DNA from: Methylocystaceae bacterium
Lineage (GTDB): Bacteria; Pseudomonadota; Alphaproteobacteria; Rhizobiales; Beijerinckiaceae
Reading direction: 5' to 3'
Assembly: GCA_009773555.1 (NCBI GenBank)
Contig: WSXZ01000002.1
Coordinates: 39,709-103,708 of the forward strand
Length of the DNA: 64,000 nt
The position numbers and the translations under genes were made by a program. This document shows, piece after piece, positions 26,539 through 35,367 of this stretch. The notes beneath the pieces were generated by a model. The model was given only the letters and a program-made list of their open reading frames with translations. It searched no databases and was not told where the DNA came from. Position 1 is the stretch's first letter. Each line of letters opens with the position of its first letter.

Positions 26539-27059
26539 GGAAGCTGCTGGGGCTCTTCGCCCTTCTGATTTGCGCGCCTGCGCTCGCGCACGGACCGACG
26601 CCGATCAAGGTCGACGAGACGATCGTCATCGCCGCCGATCCCAAGGCCGTATGGGCTGTGGCCGGTAAGTTCGACGGGCTCGCGAACTGGCACCCTGACG
26701 TTCAGAGCGTGACGGCCAAGGGCGGAGACGCCGCCGGCGCGGAGCGCGAAATAACCCTCAAGAAGGGCGGCGTTCTGAAGGAAGGGCTCGATGAATATGA
26801 CGCCTCGGCGTTCAAACTGGCCTGGCGCATGTCTGATCCAAATCTCGATGCGCTGCCCGTGAGTTCCTACACTGTCACCTTCACGATCGAACCTGCGTCG
26901 GCTGGAGGGAGTTTGGTGAAATGGTATGGCCGTCTCTATCGCGGCGACACCAGCAATGAGCCGCCGGAAAATCTCAACGATGACGCCGCGCGCGCGGCGA
27001 TGACGAGCTACTTGCGCGACGGTCTTCAGGGCCTAAAGAAGAAAGTGGAAGGGAAGTAG
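26535..27059 (+). CDS. mxaD: MxaD, periplasmic SRPBCC-fold protein
   Basis: 174 residues. Signal peptide (GLFALLICAPALAHG) then a START/SRPBCC domain (VWAVAGKFDGLANWHPDVQS). In Methylobacterium MxaD stimulates electron transfer between methanol dehydrogenase and cytochrome cL. AAGGAG lies 9 nt upstream, and the ATG overlaps the mxaL stop. Confidence 0.92.
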   Translation: MRKLLGLFALLICAPALAHGPTPIKVDETIVIAADPKAVWAVAGKFDGLANWHPDVQSVTAKGGDAAGAEREITLKKGGVLKEGLDEYDASAFKLAWRMSDPNLDALPVSSYTVTFTIEPASAGGSLVKWYGRLYRGDTSNEPPENLNDDAARAAMTSYLRDGLQGLKKKVEGK

Positions 27060-27066
27060 CTCCGCG

Positions 27067-27573
27067 ATGCGCTTTCGCGAAGCGATCATTCTTGCAGGCG
27101 TCTGCGCGCTCTTCGCCTCATGCGGCGAAGAGCGGCGCGCCGCCGAACAGGATGATCTGATCGAGTCTGAGGCGCGTAAGGGCGCTGACGTCTGGCTGCG
27201 CGCCACTGATCGCACTGAACCTGCGCTCTGGCTCGCCCAACGCGAAGCCGGCGGCGCCATCGGCGCGCGTGAACCCCCGGTAGAGCGCATACGCGCGGCT
27301 CTGCTCTCGGCGCAGCCGCATTTCCTCGAGTCCGACCGCATGCTCGCGAATCGCACAGCTCAGGTCGGGCAGATGCTCGCGGCAGACGGCCATGCGGAGG
27401 ATTTCGCGCGGCTGATCAACTCGCTTGTCGACGTTGCCGCGATCGCCGGCCAAAAGCAGACCTATGGCGAGGTTTGCCAGCACTATTACAATCTGCGCCA
27501 CAGCGGGGTTGAACGGGAGGAGGCGCTGCGGATGCTCGCCGCCCGTTATCGCACGCAGAAGCAATTCAGATAG
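27067..27573 (+). CDS. Lipoprotein at the end of the mxa operon (mxaE/mxaH position)
   Basis: 168 residues with a lipobox-like LFASC at residues 15-19, then a helical protein (LIESEARKGADVWLRATD, HYYNLRHSGVEREEALRMLA). It starts 8 bp after mxaD, in the place where mxaE or mxaH lie in other mxa clusters. I cannot tell which from sequence, so no symbol is given. It could instead be a methanotroph-specific lipoprotein. Confidence 0.7.
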   Translation: MRFREAIILAGVCALFASCGEERRAAEQDDLIESEARKGADVWLRATDRTEPALWLAQREAGGAIGAREPPVERIRAALLSAQPHFLESDRMLANRTAQVGQMLAADGHAEDFARLINSLVDVAAIAGQKQTYGEVCQHYYNLRHSGVEREEALRMLAARYRTQKQFR

Positions 27574-27581
27574 CGACGCCT

Positions 27582-27630
27582 AAAGCGCTTCCCGATCACA
27601 TGGAGCCATGTGATCGATCAGGAAACGCTC
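27582..27630. repeat. Palindromic intergenic repeat of alphaproteobacterial type
   Basis: The core GATCACATG-GAGC-CATGTGATC is flanked by AGCGCTTCC on the left and GGAAACGCT on the right, a nested palindrome resembling dispersed intergenic repeats of Rhizobiales. It lies between the convergent mxa operon and mxaB-like gene and may serve as a bidirectional terminator. Confidence 0.6.
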
Positions 27631-27657
27631 AAAATCAAATGTTGAGCAGGCTTTCAT

Positions 27658-27681
27658 CGAAAAAGTCTGTCAACTTTTTCG
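27658..27681 (-). terminator. Stem-loop downstream of the response regulator gene
   Basis: CGAAAAAGT-CTGTCA-ACTTTTTCG, a 9-bp perfect stem 10 bp from the stop codon of the minus-strand regulator. The stem itself supplies the U-rich strand. Weak G/C content makes terminator function only probable. Confidence 0.5.
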
Positions 27682-27690
27682 GAACCTGCT

Positions 27691-28323
27691 TTAGGCAAGT
27701 TTCATCGCAACCTTGTTTTCGACGGCGATACGCAGAAGATCGGCTTTCGAACGCGCGCCGAGCTTGCGCTTCAGTAGGATGCAATTGTTCGCCACGGTCT
27801 TGTAGGAGACCTTAAGAATATGCGCGATTTCGGTCATATCCTTGCCGTCGGCGAGATTGCGCAGGATCTCGATTTCCCGACCGTTCAGCGCGTCGAGCGG
27901 GTTGCTTGCGCGGCTCTGGTCGGCGAATGCGAGCTTGAGCGCGAGAGTGTTCGACAGATAGCGCTCGCCCGCCGCGACGGCGCGGATCGCCTTGATAAAG
28001 ACGCGTGGGTCCTCGTTCTTCGCGACATAGCCGCGGGCCCCGCCCTCGATCGCCCGCGCCGCAAATACCGGATCGTCGTTCATGGTGAAAACGATGATTT
28101 GAGCGTTCGCGTCCCGCTTCAAGATGCGGCGCAGCAGTTCGAAGCCGGAGACGCCGGGTAGATTGATGTCGAGCACCACGACGTCGGGCGCTGCGGAAGC
28201 GTAGGAGTCAAGCGCCTCGTTGGCGTCATGCGCCTCGAGCACTTCGATGTCTTTTTGTCCCGAAAGCATGCCGCGGCAGCCCTCGATCACCATGGGGTGG
28301 TCGTCGACGATGAGAATGCGCAT
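27691..28323 (-). CDS. mxaB: NarL/FixJ response regulator, MxaB-like
   Basis: 210 residues. Receiver domain with acidic pair (DDHP), phospho-acceptor Asp in VVVLDINLPG and Lys in GYVAKNED. LuxR-type HTH near 150-200 (LNGREIEILRNLADGKDMTE, VSYKTVANNCILLKRKLGA). MxaB in Methylobacterium is a regulator of this class needed for mxaF expression, and MoxX in Paracoccus is similar. Position next to mxa and opposite a histidine kinase supports the role; the symbol is an inference. Confidence 0.75.
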   Translation of the reverse strand: MRILIVDDHPMVIEGCRGMLSGQKDIEVLEAHDANEALDSYASAAPDVVVLDINLPGVSGFELLRRILKRDANAQIIVFTMNDDPVFAARAIEGGARGYVAKNEDPRVFIKAIRAVAAGERYLSNTLALKLAFADQSRASNPLDALNGREIEILRNLADGKDMTEIAHILKVSYKTVANNCILLKRKLGARSKADLLRIAVENKVAMKLA

Positions 28324-28432
28324 CCTTATTCGCTTGTTTGAGAGCCCGAACCTATGTTGTGAAAACCGCTAGTCTTGTCAATCGACTGTAAATGGACGTC
28401 AACGGTTAAGCATGGAGACGAGGGCGTTCATC

Positions 28433-29821
28433 ATGCGCGGGGTTTCGCTTAAAGCCAGACTGGGCGGATTGATCGGCATCGTGCTCATCGCGACGTTGCT
28501 GATCAATCTTGCGATCCAGCTTCTTCACGCCGGCCCACGCGTGCGCGCGGAAGCGGGAAGCAATCTCAGATTGATGCGGGAATTTGTCTTAACAACGATT
28601 GCAAATCTTCCCGAAAACGAAGACCCGCTCCCCGCGTTGCGGCGCCTTTACGGATCGCTCGGGAACCTTCGCCATGCTGATGTCGAGATCCTCGCCGCCA
28701 ACGAGGCTGCGCCGCGCGATTGGCTGGAGAAGATCCGCCATTCCGGTCAGGACGTGCCCGAATGGTTTGTGAAGCTGGTTGGCGCCTCGCCGCGCGTGTT
28801 GACGATTCCCGTGATGGTCGGCGGGCGCGCCTACAGCAATATTGTGGTGATCTCGAACCCCTTCGATGAACTCGAAGAGATCTGGTCCGACATGCTATGG
28901 CTCGCGGCGATCAGCCTCGCCGTCACGATCATCTTCCTGACGCTCGTGCTCCTGTTCCTGCGCTACTCGCTTGCGCCTTTCGATGCGCTGAAGTTCGGCC
29001 TGGCGCAATTGGAGACAGGCAAGAGCGGCGTGCGCCTGTCAGTCAGCGGCGCGACGGAATTCCGATCGATCGCCGCCGCCCTGAATTCGCTCGGGGCGAC
29101 GCTCGATCGCGTCAAGCAGGAAAATCGCGAACTCGTCGATAGGCTTTTTCAGGTGCAGGAAGGCGAGCGCAAGGACATCGCGCGCGATCTGCATGATGAA
29201 GCCGGTCCTTGTCTGTTTTCGATACGCGCAACGTCTGCCGCGCTACAGGAGCTTCTCTCGCATCCTGCTCCCGACCTGAGCCGACTGAGACAGATGAGCG
29301 CAACGATCGACAAAGCGAGCGAGTCGCTTCAATCGCTGTTCAGAGGTCTGCTCGGACGGCTGCGGCCGAAAGGACTCGAGGAACTTGGTCTGGAACCTGC
29401 GCTGAAGGCGCTCTTCGCCTCATGGGCGCTCACCCATCCCGAGGTTGATCTGCGGCTCGTCGCGCGCCACGATCTCTCATCGCTCGACGAGGAGACGGCG
29501 CTGACGGCCTACCGTGTGGTGCAGGAGGGCGTAACCAATATCTTCCGCCACGCGGGCGCGGATAAGGGCGAGGTCACGCTGGAATTCGGCTTGGACGCGT
29601 CTGGGAATTCCTCTGAACTCGACGCCGAAGCGTCGCCGCAACTGAAGATCACGATTGAGGATAATGGGGTCGGCCTTTCGGAGCGCTTTGCTCCAGGCAT
29701 GGGTCTGCTTGGCATGAACGAGCGCGTGCGCGCGCTGGGCGGCGCGCAGCGAATCGAAAGGCGGGAGTCCGGCGGCACGCGGATCATGGTGTCGCTTCCG
29801 CTGCAAGACGACGGCGAATGA
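28433..29821 (+). CDS. NarX-like sensor histidine kinase
   Basis: About 462 residues. Two membrane helices (LGGLIGIVLIATLLINLAI and MLWLAAISLAVTIIFLTLVL) enclose a periplasmic sensor of about 130 residues. A HAMP segment follows, then a HisKA_3 dimerisation domain with phospho-His in ARDLHDEAGP and an ATPase domain (DNGVGLSERFAPGMGLLGMN). It is divergent from the MxaB-like regulator, 88-109 bp apart, so they are likely partners controlling methanol oxidation, like MoxY/MoxX of Paracoccus. ATG 28412 is an alternative start. Confidence 0.88.
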   Translation: MRGVSLKARLGGLIGIVLIATLLINLAIQLLHAGPRVRAEAGSNLRLMREFVLTTIANLPENEDPLPALRRLYGSLGNLRHADVEILAANEAAPRDWLEKIRHSGQDVPEWFVKLVGASPRVLTIPVMVGGRAYSNIVVISNPFDELEEIWSDMLWLAAISLAVTIIFLTLVLLFLRYSLAPFDALKFGLAQLETGKSGVRLSVSGATEFRSIAAALNSLGATLDRVKQENRELVDRLFQVQEGERKDIARDLHDEAGPCLFSIRATSAALQELLSHPAPDLSRLRQMSATIDKASESLQSLFRGLLGRLRPKGLEELGLEPALKALFASWALTHPEVDLRLVARHDLSSLDEETALTAYRVVQEGVTNIFRHAGADKGEVTLEFGLDASGNSSELDAEASPQLKITIEDNGVGLSERFAPGMGLLGMNERVRALGGAQRIERRESGGTRIMVSLPLQDDGE

Positions 29822-29977
29822 TTTGGCAAGGAGCATGTTCGACTGACGCCCGTCCGGAGCAGGAAATTTTGGAAGCTTGGATGTCGAAATTTTGAAGGTG
29901 TAACGATACGCGCCCTTCATTATTCTCCACCGGAGCCGTCATGTCGGGCGGATTATAAAAAACAGAGGAGCAACGCC

Positions 29978-30055
29978 ATGGTCTGGTCGCAACCGATCAT
30001 CGTCGAAATCTGCGTCGGTATGGAAATCACCAGCTACGAATCGGCTGAGATCTGA
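29978..30055 (+). CDS. pqqA: PQQ precursor peptide
   Basis: A 25-codon gene beginning MVWSQPIIVEICVGMEITSY. It has the Glu-x3-Tyr pair (EITSY) whose side chains are joined by PqqE to build PQQ, and the conserved ESAE tail. Start ATG is preceded by GAGGAG. A strong terminator follows within 75 bp, so it is transcribed alone; pqqBCDE are not in the window. It lies just after the mxa cluster whose dehydrogenase uses the cofactor. Confidence 0.95.
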   Translation: MVWSQPIIVEICVGMEITSYESAEI

Positions 30056-30105
30056 TCACCCCGTCGCGGCCGGCCGCGGCTGGCCAACCGAGTAAACATG
30101 AGCTG

Positions 30106-30137
30106 GCGCCGTCGCTTGCGACGGCGCGGCTGTTTTT
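30106..30137 (+). terminator. Terminator of pqqA
   Basis: Stem GCGCCGTCG / CGACGGCGC with CTTG loop, then GGCTGTTTTTG: a typical rho-independent terminator. Confidence 0.85.
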
Positions 30138-30316
30138 GAGCGCCTTCCGCGCGCAGCGTTTCTTCTAAGCTGCGCCAGCGTTGACAAGGGCATTTTTGGC
30201 ACTCACGCAAGTCTGCTGATAGCACATTGTTTTTTCAGGCCTTTGCCCTTCCTGGCGCTTGCACTCCGAGGATTTGCTCCTAATCTGAAAGGAATCAGAT
30301 CGTCAAGGAGCATGGC

Positions 30317-30586
30317 ATGGCGTCCAGCGGCTTCCGTTTGCAGCTTCAGGGCTACGGCCTGACGACGGCGAATATTCTCTATCGTCTGCCGGATTATCCG
30401 AAGATCATCCAATCCTACATCTGGCAGGAATATGATCTTCATCCCGAGTTTCCGGAGCTGCGCAAATTTCTCGATTTCTGGATGCGCAGCCTCGATGGCC
30501 CGCTGCATTCCGTCACCGTCGCGCATTCGAACCTCATCAAACCGGCTGAGTTGAAGCTCCTCGATAAAGAATTCAAGCTGCACTGA
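30317..30586 (+). CDS. usg: Usg family protein
   Basis: 89 residues matching the alphaproteobacterial Usg family: GYGLTTANILYRLPDYP, SYIWQEYDLHPEFPELRKFL and SVTVAHSNLIKPAEL. Usg was first seen near trp genes, but its function is unknown. It is cytosolic. AAGGAG is 9 nt before the ATG. Confidence 0.85.
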   Translation: MASSGFRLQLQGYGLTTANILYRLPDYPKIIQSYIWQEYDLHPEFPELRKFLDFWMRSLDGPLHSVTVAHSNLIKPAELKLLDKEFKLH

Positions 30587-30637
30587 AAACTAATATGACC
30601 GCTGCCTTGCGCTACGCGCTTCGTCGAGACAAAATCG

Positions 30638-31117
30638 ATGCGGGCTGGAGCGAGGGCTGCCGTGAGGGACGAGGGCGATACGAAGTCATGGATAGGGGTC
30701 TGGGAAGCGGCCGCGCTGATCGTCATCGTGGCGACGGCTTTCCTTCTCGCGAGGCAATATCGGGAAAGCCTTAATATCGATGAGCCGCCCGAGCCCCTCT
30801 CACTGGCTTTGGAGCGAGAAGCGGCGGAGGTGAACGCGACGCTTCCAGAGATGGTCAGCGAGGGCGTTCGTCTCGACAAGGCGACGGCGGGTCCGGGCAA
30901 CGCGTTCAACTACAGCTATACGATCGTTGACGATGAAACGGCGCGAACTCTGATCGGCAACGCCAAGAAGCTCGCCGCATTGAGGACCCAGCTACAGGAG
31001 CGCGTGTGTCTGACGATGCCGAATCATCGCACGACCGGCGCCATCGTCCGATATTCGCTGAAGGACAATAAGGGCGAGGTGATCGCCGACGTCTCAATTG
31101 ATGCAGGCGACTGCTGA
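30638..31117 (+). CDS. Hypothetical membrane-anchored protein
   Basis: About 159 residues. One N-terminal membrane helix (VWEAAALIVIVATAFLLARQ), then a periplasmic domain with two Cys (ERVCLTMPN and the last residue region AGDC) and VRYSLKDNKGEVIADVSID near the end. No family is recognised. A GTG at 30662 with GAGGG upstream is an alternative start. It is convergent with the first nifA. Confidence 0.6.
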   Translation: MRAGARAAVRDEGDTKSWIGVWEAAALIVIVATAFLLARQYRESLNIDEPPEPLSLALEREAAEVNATLPEMVSEGVRLDKATAGPGNAFNYSYTIVDDETARTLIGNAKKLAALRTQLQERVCLTMPNHRTTGAIVRYSLKDNKGEVIADVSIDAGDC

Positions 31118-31126
31118 GAAGGGTGG

Positions 31127-31150
31127 GCGCGCCGCTTTAGCGCGGCGCGC
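31127..31150. terminator. Hairpin between convergent genes
   Basis: GCGCGCCGC / GCGGCGCGC with a 6-nt loop lies between the convergent membrane-protein gene and nifA copy 1. It has no T tract, so terminator activity is uncertain. Confidence 0.45.
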
Positions 31151-31228
31151 GCTGGGGACGACGTCGACGGCACGCCACGATTGTCGCCGGTCGAGCAAAT
31201 CGCCGAACTCTTCGCCAGCGCGAGGAAG

Positions 31229-32971
31229 TCAGAACTTCTTTACTTCGACGCCATGTTTTTGCAGCGCGTAGCCAATCTGACGAGGGGTTAGTCCAAGCAG
31301 CCGGGCCGCCTTCGCCTTGACCCAACCCGCGCGCTCCATGGCGTCCACCAAACGTTCGCGATCGGAAGGGCCGTCACGCTCGACGGCGGTGCAGTTTTCG
31401 GCGCCGGGACAGGTCTCTGGCGAAGGGTCGGCGTTCGGGCGCTCACTCGTCGTCGCCGGCGGCGGCGCCGGCTGACGCTCGCGCGGCGGCGTCAGGGCCG
31501 GCAAGCTCGCGACGGGTGGAGGAGGCGCCGAACGCTCCAATGAGCCGCTCCAAAGCACCGAAGAGAGACAGCCGTCGTTGCGACAGGAGAAATCCTTGTC
31601 GGTGATGACATTCCCTTGCGCCAGAGTCGCGGTCCGAAACACGCAGTTTTCCAGCTCTCGGATGTTGCCCGGAAAGGCGCAGGCGGTGAGCACGTGCATG
31701 GCCGACTCCGAAAAGCTCAGCCGTCCGCCTTGCTCCGCGTTGAAGCGACGCAGAAATTCGTTGGCGAGAGGTTCGAGATCGCCCTTGCGGTCGCGCAGCG
31801 GCGGCACGAAGATCGGCACGACGCTGATGCGGTAGTACAAATCGGCGCGAAATTCATTGCGCTTGACCGCCTCTTCGAGATTTTTATTCGTCGCGCACAC
31901 GAGTCGAACGTCGACCTTCTGTGTGCGCGTGCCGCCCACCCGTTCGAATTCGCCTTCCTGTAAAACGCGCAGCAGCTTTGCCTGAAACGCCGGCGTGATT
32001 TCGCCAATCTCGTCCAGAAATAATGTGCCGCCGTCGGCCAGTTCGAAACGGCCCTTGCGCATGTTCACGGCGCCGGTGAAAGCGCCGCGCTCATGGCCGA
32101 AGAGCTCCGATTCCAGCACGCTCTCGGGGAGCGCCGCGCAATTCAGCTTGATGAAGGGTTTCGAGCGGCGCGGCGAGAGATTGTGTATCGCCGCGGCAAA
32201 CAGCTCCTTGCCGGTGCCCGATTCGCCGCGCAGAAGGACGGTGGACTTGGCCTTGGCGACGACGCGAATCTTGTCGATCACCGCGCGCAGCGCCGGGCTG
32301 CTGCCGACAACGCCATTGATGCCGCTGTTCTTAGTTTCGATCTGCGGAACGCGGTCGCCTTTTTCGAGCCAGGCCTTTTCCTGCATCAAACGTTCGCGGT
32401 CGCGTGCGATGAGCTTGTGCAGGCGAAGGGTCTGGCCGACGAGATTGGCGATCATCGTCAGGAAGCGCACGTCATGGTCGAACAGCGTCACCGAACGATC
32501 GTCATAGACGCGATCCACCGTCAGCGTGCCGACGACGGCGTCGCCCTCCTTGATCGGGACGCCGATCAGCGAGAACGGCCGGCCGTCGGTCGGTCCCCAT
32601 TCGGAAAAGTCGGAGCCTTGGAAGAGCGGCGAGGCTGCGACATTCTCGACAACGAGGGGCATTTTCGTCGCGACGATCTGCCCCACGGCGCGTTCGGGCA
32701 GGCGGTCGAAGAAACGCTTGGCGGAATCTTCGCTCCAGCCCGACCCAACCACAACCTCGGGCCCGCCCGCCGCGTCGAGCAACGCGACCAAGCCATGGCG
32801 CATATCAAGAAAGCTCGAAAGCAGCGCGAGCACGCCCGCAAGCGTAGTTTCCAGACGGTTTGGCGACGCCAGAAGCTTCGATATTTCGTAGATGCCGACG
32901 AGAGCGGTGTCTCTCACATCGAATTCGCGCGCCTTCGGCGCATAAGCGCCGCCTGCCAGCTGCAAACCCAT
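31229..32971 (-). CDS. nifA: NifA nitrogenase regulator, copy 1
   Basis: 580 residues. GAF domain (about 20-165), sigma-54 AAA+ domain with GESGTGKE and the GAFTGA loop, then a Fis-type HTH at the C-terminus (KAKAARLLGLTPRQIGYALQ). The linker carries the redox Cys signature C-x11-C-x19-C-x4-C (CAFPGNIRELENC, then CRNDGC) of oxygen-sensitive rhizobial NifA. Start 32971 was chosen for GAGG upstream and fit to NifA lengths; the frame is open to 33088. It is about 20 kb from a second nifA at the main nif cluster and divergent from mop. Confidence 0.85.
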   Translation of the reverse strand: MGLQLAGGAYAPKAREFDVRDTALVGIYEISKLLASPNRLETTLAGVLALLSSFLDMRHGLVALLDAAGGPEVVVGSGWSEDSAKRFFDRLPERAVGQIVATKMPLVVENVAASPLFQGSDFSEWGPTDGRPFSLIGVPIKEGDAVVGTLTVDRVYDDRSVTLFDHDVRFLTMIANLVGQTLRLHKLIARDRERLMQEKAWLEKGDRVPQIETKNSGINGVVGSSPALRAVIDKIRVVAKAKSTVLLRGESGTGKELFAAAIHNLSPRRSKPFIKLNCAALPESVLESELFGHERGAFTGAVNMRKGRFELADGGTLFLDEIGEITPAFQAKLLRVLQEGEFERVGGTRTQKVDVRLVCATNKNLEEAVKRNEFRADLYYRISVVPIFVPPLRDRKGDLEPLANEFLRRFNAEQGGRLSFSESAMHVLTACAFPGNIRELENCVFRTATLAQGNVITDKDFSCRNDGCLSSVLWSGSLERSAPPPPVASLPALTPPRERQPAPPPATTSERPNADPSPETCPGAENCTAVERDGPSDRERLVDAMERAGWVKAKAARLLGLTPRQIGYALQKHGVEVKKF

Positions 32972-33770
32972 ACTTTTTAGCCTCACGACATGCGTGGGTG
33001 TTTTCACAGATTTTGACGCAAGCACCGTGCCATCCTGCCGTTTTGCCGTTAGCTTCGCAAAAACAATGGCCTGCAATTGCCTCGACATCGGCGTTGGGGC
33101 GCGTGCTTGATCAACTCTTGCGCCATCTGCCGTCTCCTCCGGCGCCGCCGCCCGATTGATCGGCGACCGGCTCCATCCAAACCGTGCTCGCGCCGTACCA
33201 ATTGTGGTCTCGCCTTGCCGACGCCAGCGCGAAGACTTGCGAAGCGTTTAGCGTCGCGCGCATGGTAATAAGCCGGTAGCGAAATTACAGGCGCTCAACG
33301 CGTTCCGCACTCCCGATCCGCCGCGCGGCCGCGCGATCTATTGAGCGCAATCTTTGACGGTCTGGCACGGAGAGGCCAGCACGTCGACCGACATATACGC
33401 AGATTCTTCCTTACCATGGCGCTCGAGCGATCGACGCAACGACGGACTGCGCCTGATCCGCGCGGAAACTCAGCGGCGGGCGGCAAGCCGCTTTGGTTGG
33501 ATGGAGTCGAAGCTGATCCGGGGATCTGACGTGAAGGACATGGGAGCGCTGCTGCCTAGATTTGTGACAGACTGGATAGTTATTGGTCGTTTATGCAGAA
33601 GGCGTTTTGTATGCGCCGCGCGTCGCCGATGATATAGACGCGATTGCAGTCTCATTTCATCGAAGGAAACCCGGCTAGAACGGCTGATTATTATGCCGCG
33701 GCCGTCGCGACGTCGGGCGCCGTCGAGGGGGAGGCCATACCGATAACCACTTTTCTTAGGAGCCGACGGC
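32972..33770. promoter_or_regulatory. Divergent nifA-mop intergenic region
   Basis: About 800 bp without a convincing gene; short open frames on both strands have no family match or ribosome site. It must hold the promoters for nifA copy 1 (leftward) and mop (rightward). I see no clean TGT-N10-ACA or -24/-12 element for mop. TTAGGAG before mop at 33757 is its ribosome site. Confidence 0.4.
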
Positions 33771-33977
33771 ATGAAGATTTCCGCGCGTAACAGCCTTCCC
33801 GGGACGGTCAAGCACATCCTGAAGGGCGCAACCACGGCGCATGTGACGATCGACGTCAACGGATTGACCGTCACAGCTTCAATCACCAACGAATCCGTCG
33901 AGGAGCTTGGACTCCGCGAAGGGTCCAAGGTCAAAGCGGTCATCAAATCGTCGGATGTGATGATCGCGGTCGACTAA
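33771..33977 (+). CDS. mop: Mop, molybdate/molybdopterin-binding protein
   Basis: 68 residues, a single TOBE/Mop domain: ISARNSLPGTVKHILKGATT, VTIDVNGLTVTASITNESVE and GSKVKAVIKSSDVMI. Such proteins form hexamers that bind molybdate and buffer cytoplasmic molybdenum, which fits the molybdenum nitrogenase in this genome. AGGAG precedes the ATG. Confidence 0.9.
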   Translation: MKISARNSLPGTVKHILKGATTAHVTIDVNGLTVTASITNESVEELGLREGSKVKAVIKSSDVMIAVD

Positions 33978-34000
33978 CGCTCGTGGGCGGCCGATGGGCG

Positions 34001-34426
34001 CTATGGCGCTGGAACGCGCGACGCCTTTCCATCGGCGCCGACGAAGGGGAACAGCCCAGACTGGAAACATTGCGTCATGTGGGCGGCTTTAGCGATCGCC
34101 TGCTCGGCCTGCGTCTTTGGCAGCGCTTCATTGGCGCTTACGCTAAAGAGTTCGAGCCAGCGCGTAAAATGCTGAGGCTCAATCGGTAAATTGATATGCG
34201 CGGCGAAGGGCTGGCCCTGATAGCGCTCCGTGCCAAGCAAGGTCCTGGACCAGAAATTCGCGACGATCCCTATGTGCTGGTCGAGACCGTCAATCGCCAT
34301 AAAGATAGGACCCAACAGCGGATCTTCGGCGCCCTTGGCGTAAAAGCGACGCACGCAATCGTCGATTGCGATCTCTAACCTGTCGCGTTCGGCGCCGTCC
34401 TCGATCGGCGGAATGACAGGCTCCAT
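34001..34426 (-). CDS. Group 3 truncated haemoglobin
   Basis: 141 residues. The 2/2 globin fold is marked by VRRFYAKGAEDPLLGPIF, FWSRTLLGTERYQGQPFAAH (proximal-side and Trp motif of class III) and HFTRWLELF with the conserved His/Trp. Group 3 globins bind oxygen or NO; the exact role here is unknown. It lies beside the receiver-protein gene on the same strand. Confidence 0.85.
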   Translation of the reverse strand: MEPVIPPIEDGAERDRLEIAIDDCVRRFYAKGAEDPLLGPIFMAIDGLDQHIGIVANFWSRTLLGTERYQGQPFAAHINLPIEPQHFTRWLELFSVSANEALPKTQAEQAIAKAAHMTQCFQSGLFPFVGADGKASRVPAP

Positions 34427-34467
34427 GGCGACCTCCCTGCATAATGTCGATGGCGGCTGTTCCGGCG

Positions 34468-34905
34468 CTAGCGCAGGTTCAGAACGGCCTGCGGGATCGT
34501 GCCGGACTTCTTCCTCGCGCTCAGCAGCGCGTCGACCTTATCGCGCAGCAGTTCAATTTGCAGCGGCTTCGCCAAAAAGCCGTGCGCGCCCTCGGCGACG
34601 CACTCCTGGCCGAATCCGCTCGATATCTGATCAACGATGACGATGATTTTGGTTTCCGGAACCCGCGCCAGAAACTCCTGAATGAGATCCAGCCCGTTGA
34701 CGCGGATGACGCCTTCCGCAAGCACCAGTAAGTCCGGCCTTATTCGCTCCGCTTTTGCGAGCGTTTCGGACGCGCTCGCGAGTTCATGCGCCTCATATTC
34801 GTCATGGAGCATGAACTCGATCGCCGCGCGAAAGCTTTCATTGTCGTCCACAACGAAAACGCGCCTGCGTTCAATGGCTTTCGCCACCTTTACGCTGATC
34901 TGCAT
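34468..34905 (-). CDS. Single-domain receiver protein lacking the phospho-acceptor Asp
   Basis: 145 residues, a CheY-like domain with the acidic pair (FVVDDNESF) and the conserved Lys (FLAKPLQ). In place of the usual LLD the beta-3 strand reads LLVLAEG, so the phosphorylated Asp appears replaced by Ala. It probably works as a pseudo-receiver or has lost phosphorylation. Start 34905 is preceded by CGAGG. No output domain. Confidence 0.75.
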   Translation of the reverse strand: MQISVKVAKAIERRRVFVVDDNESFRAAIEFMLHDEYEAHELASASETLAKAERIRPDLLVLAEGVIRVNGLDLIQEFLARVPETKIIVIVDQISSGFGQECVAEGAHGFLAKPLQIELLRDKVDALLSARKKSGTIPQAVLNLR

Positions 34906-35367
34906 GGCAGCCTCGCGCGGTGATTGACTCACGATCGTTAAAGCAAGTCGCGTGCCGCGCTTAATGCTGCGGCGCTGCGACTGATGGCTTTCGACAGGAT
35001 TAGGTCGGCGCACCTGCGTCAGCAGCATAGCGGCGCCCGATTGTGGGGCCGCCAATCGTTAGGTTCGGCCAAACCGAACTCTTGCGCCGCGACTAAACGG
35101 CGCGCGGCTCTGCGCTGGGATCAAGAACAATATCTTTGCAGGAAATACTGCCGCGTAGTTTGGAATTAAAGCGTTTCCAAACTAGCGTGTGGCCGAAAGG
35201 TAACAATCGTCCAAAAAATTGTTGTATGTGTCTGAAACTATACAGATTACAATGCTTCCATTCAGCGGTTTGATCAGTTGACCGTGGCCGCCGCCAAATT
35301 TAGCTTTGATCAACTTCTTCGCACGAGGCGAAAGTAGACAACGCACAACTTCCCCCGGCGGTTCCCG
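34906..35367 (+). promoter_or_regulatory. Upstream region of the siderophore receptor operon
   Basis: A 460-bp gap without a supported gene. It contains a perfect 10-bp inverted repeat TAGTTTGGAA (35156-35165) and its complement (35175-35184) with 9-bp spacer, about 180 bp before the receptor start. This could be an operator for an iron regulator (Fur, Irr or a repressor-type protein) or a terminator; it does not match the Irr-box consensus exactly. An A/T-rich stretch at 35200-35260 may hold the promoter. Confidence 0.45.

Noticed and set aside
32980..33770. Short frames upstream of mop on both strands
   Set aside because: No ribosome sites, no family resemblance, strong overlap with each other.
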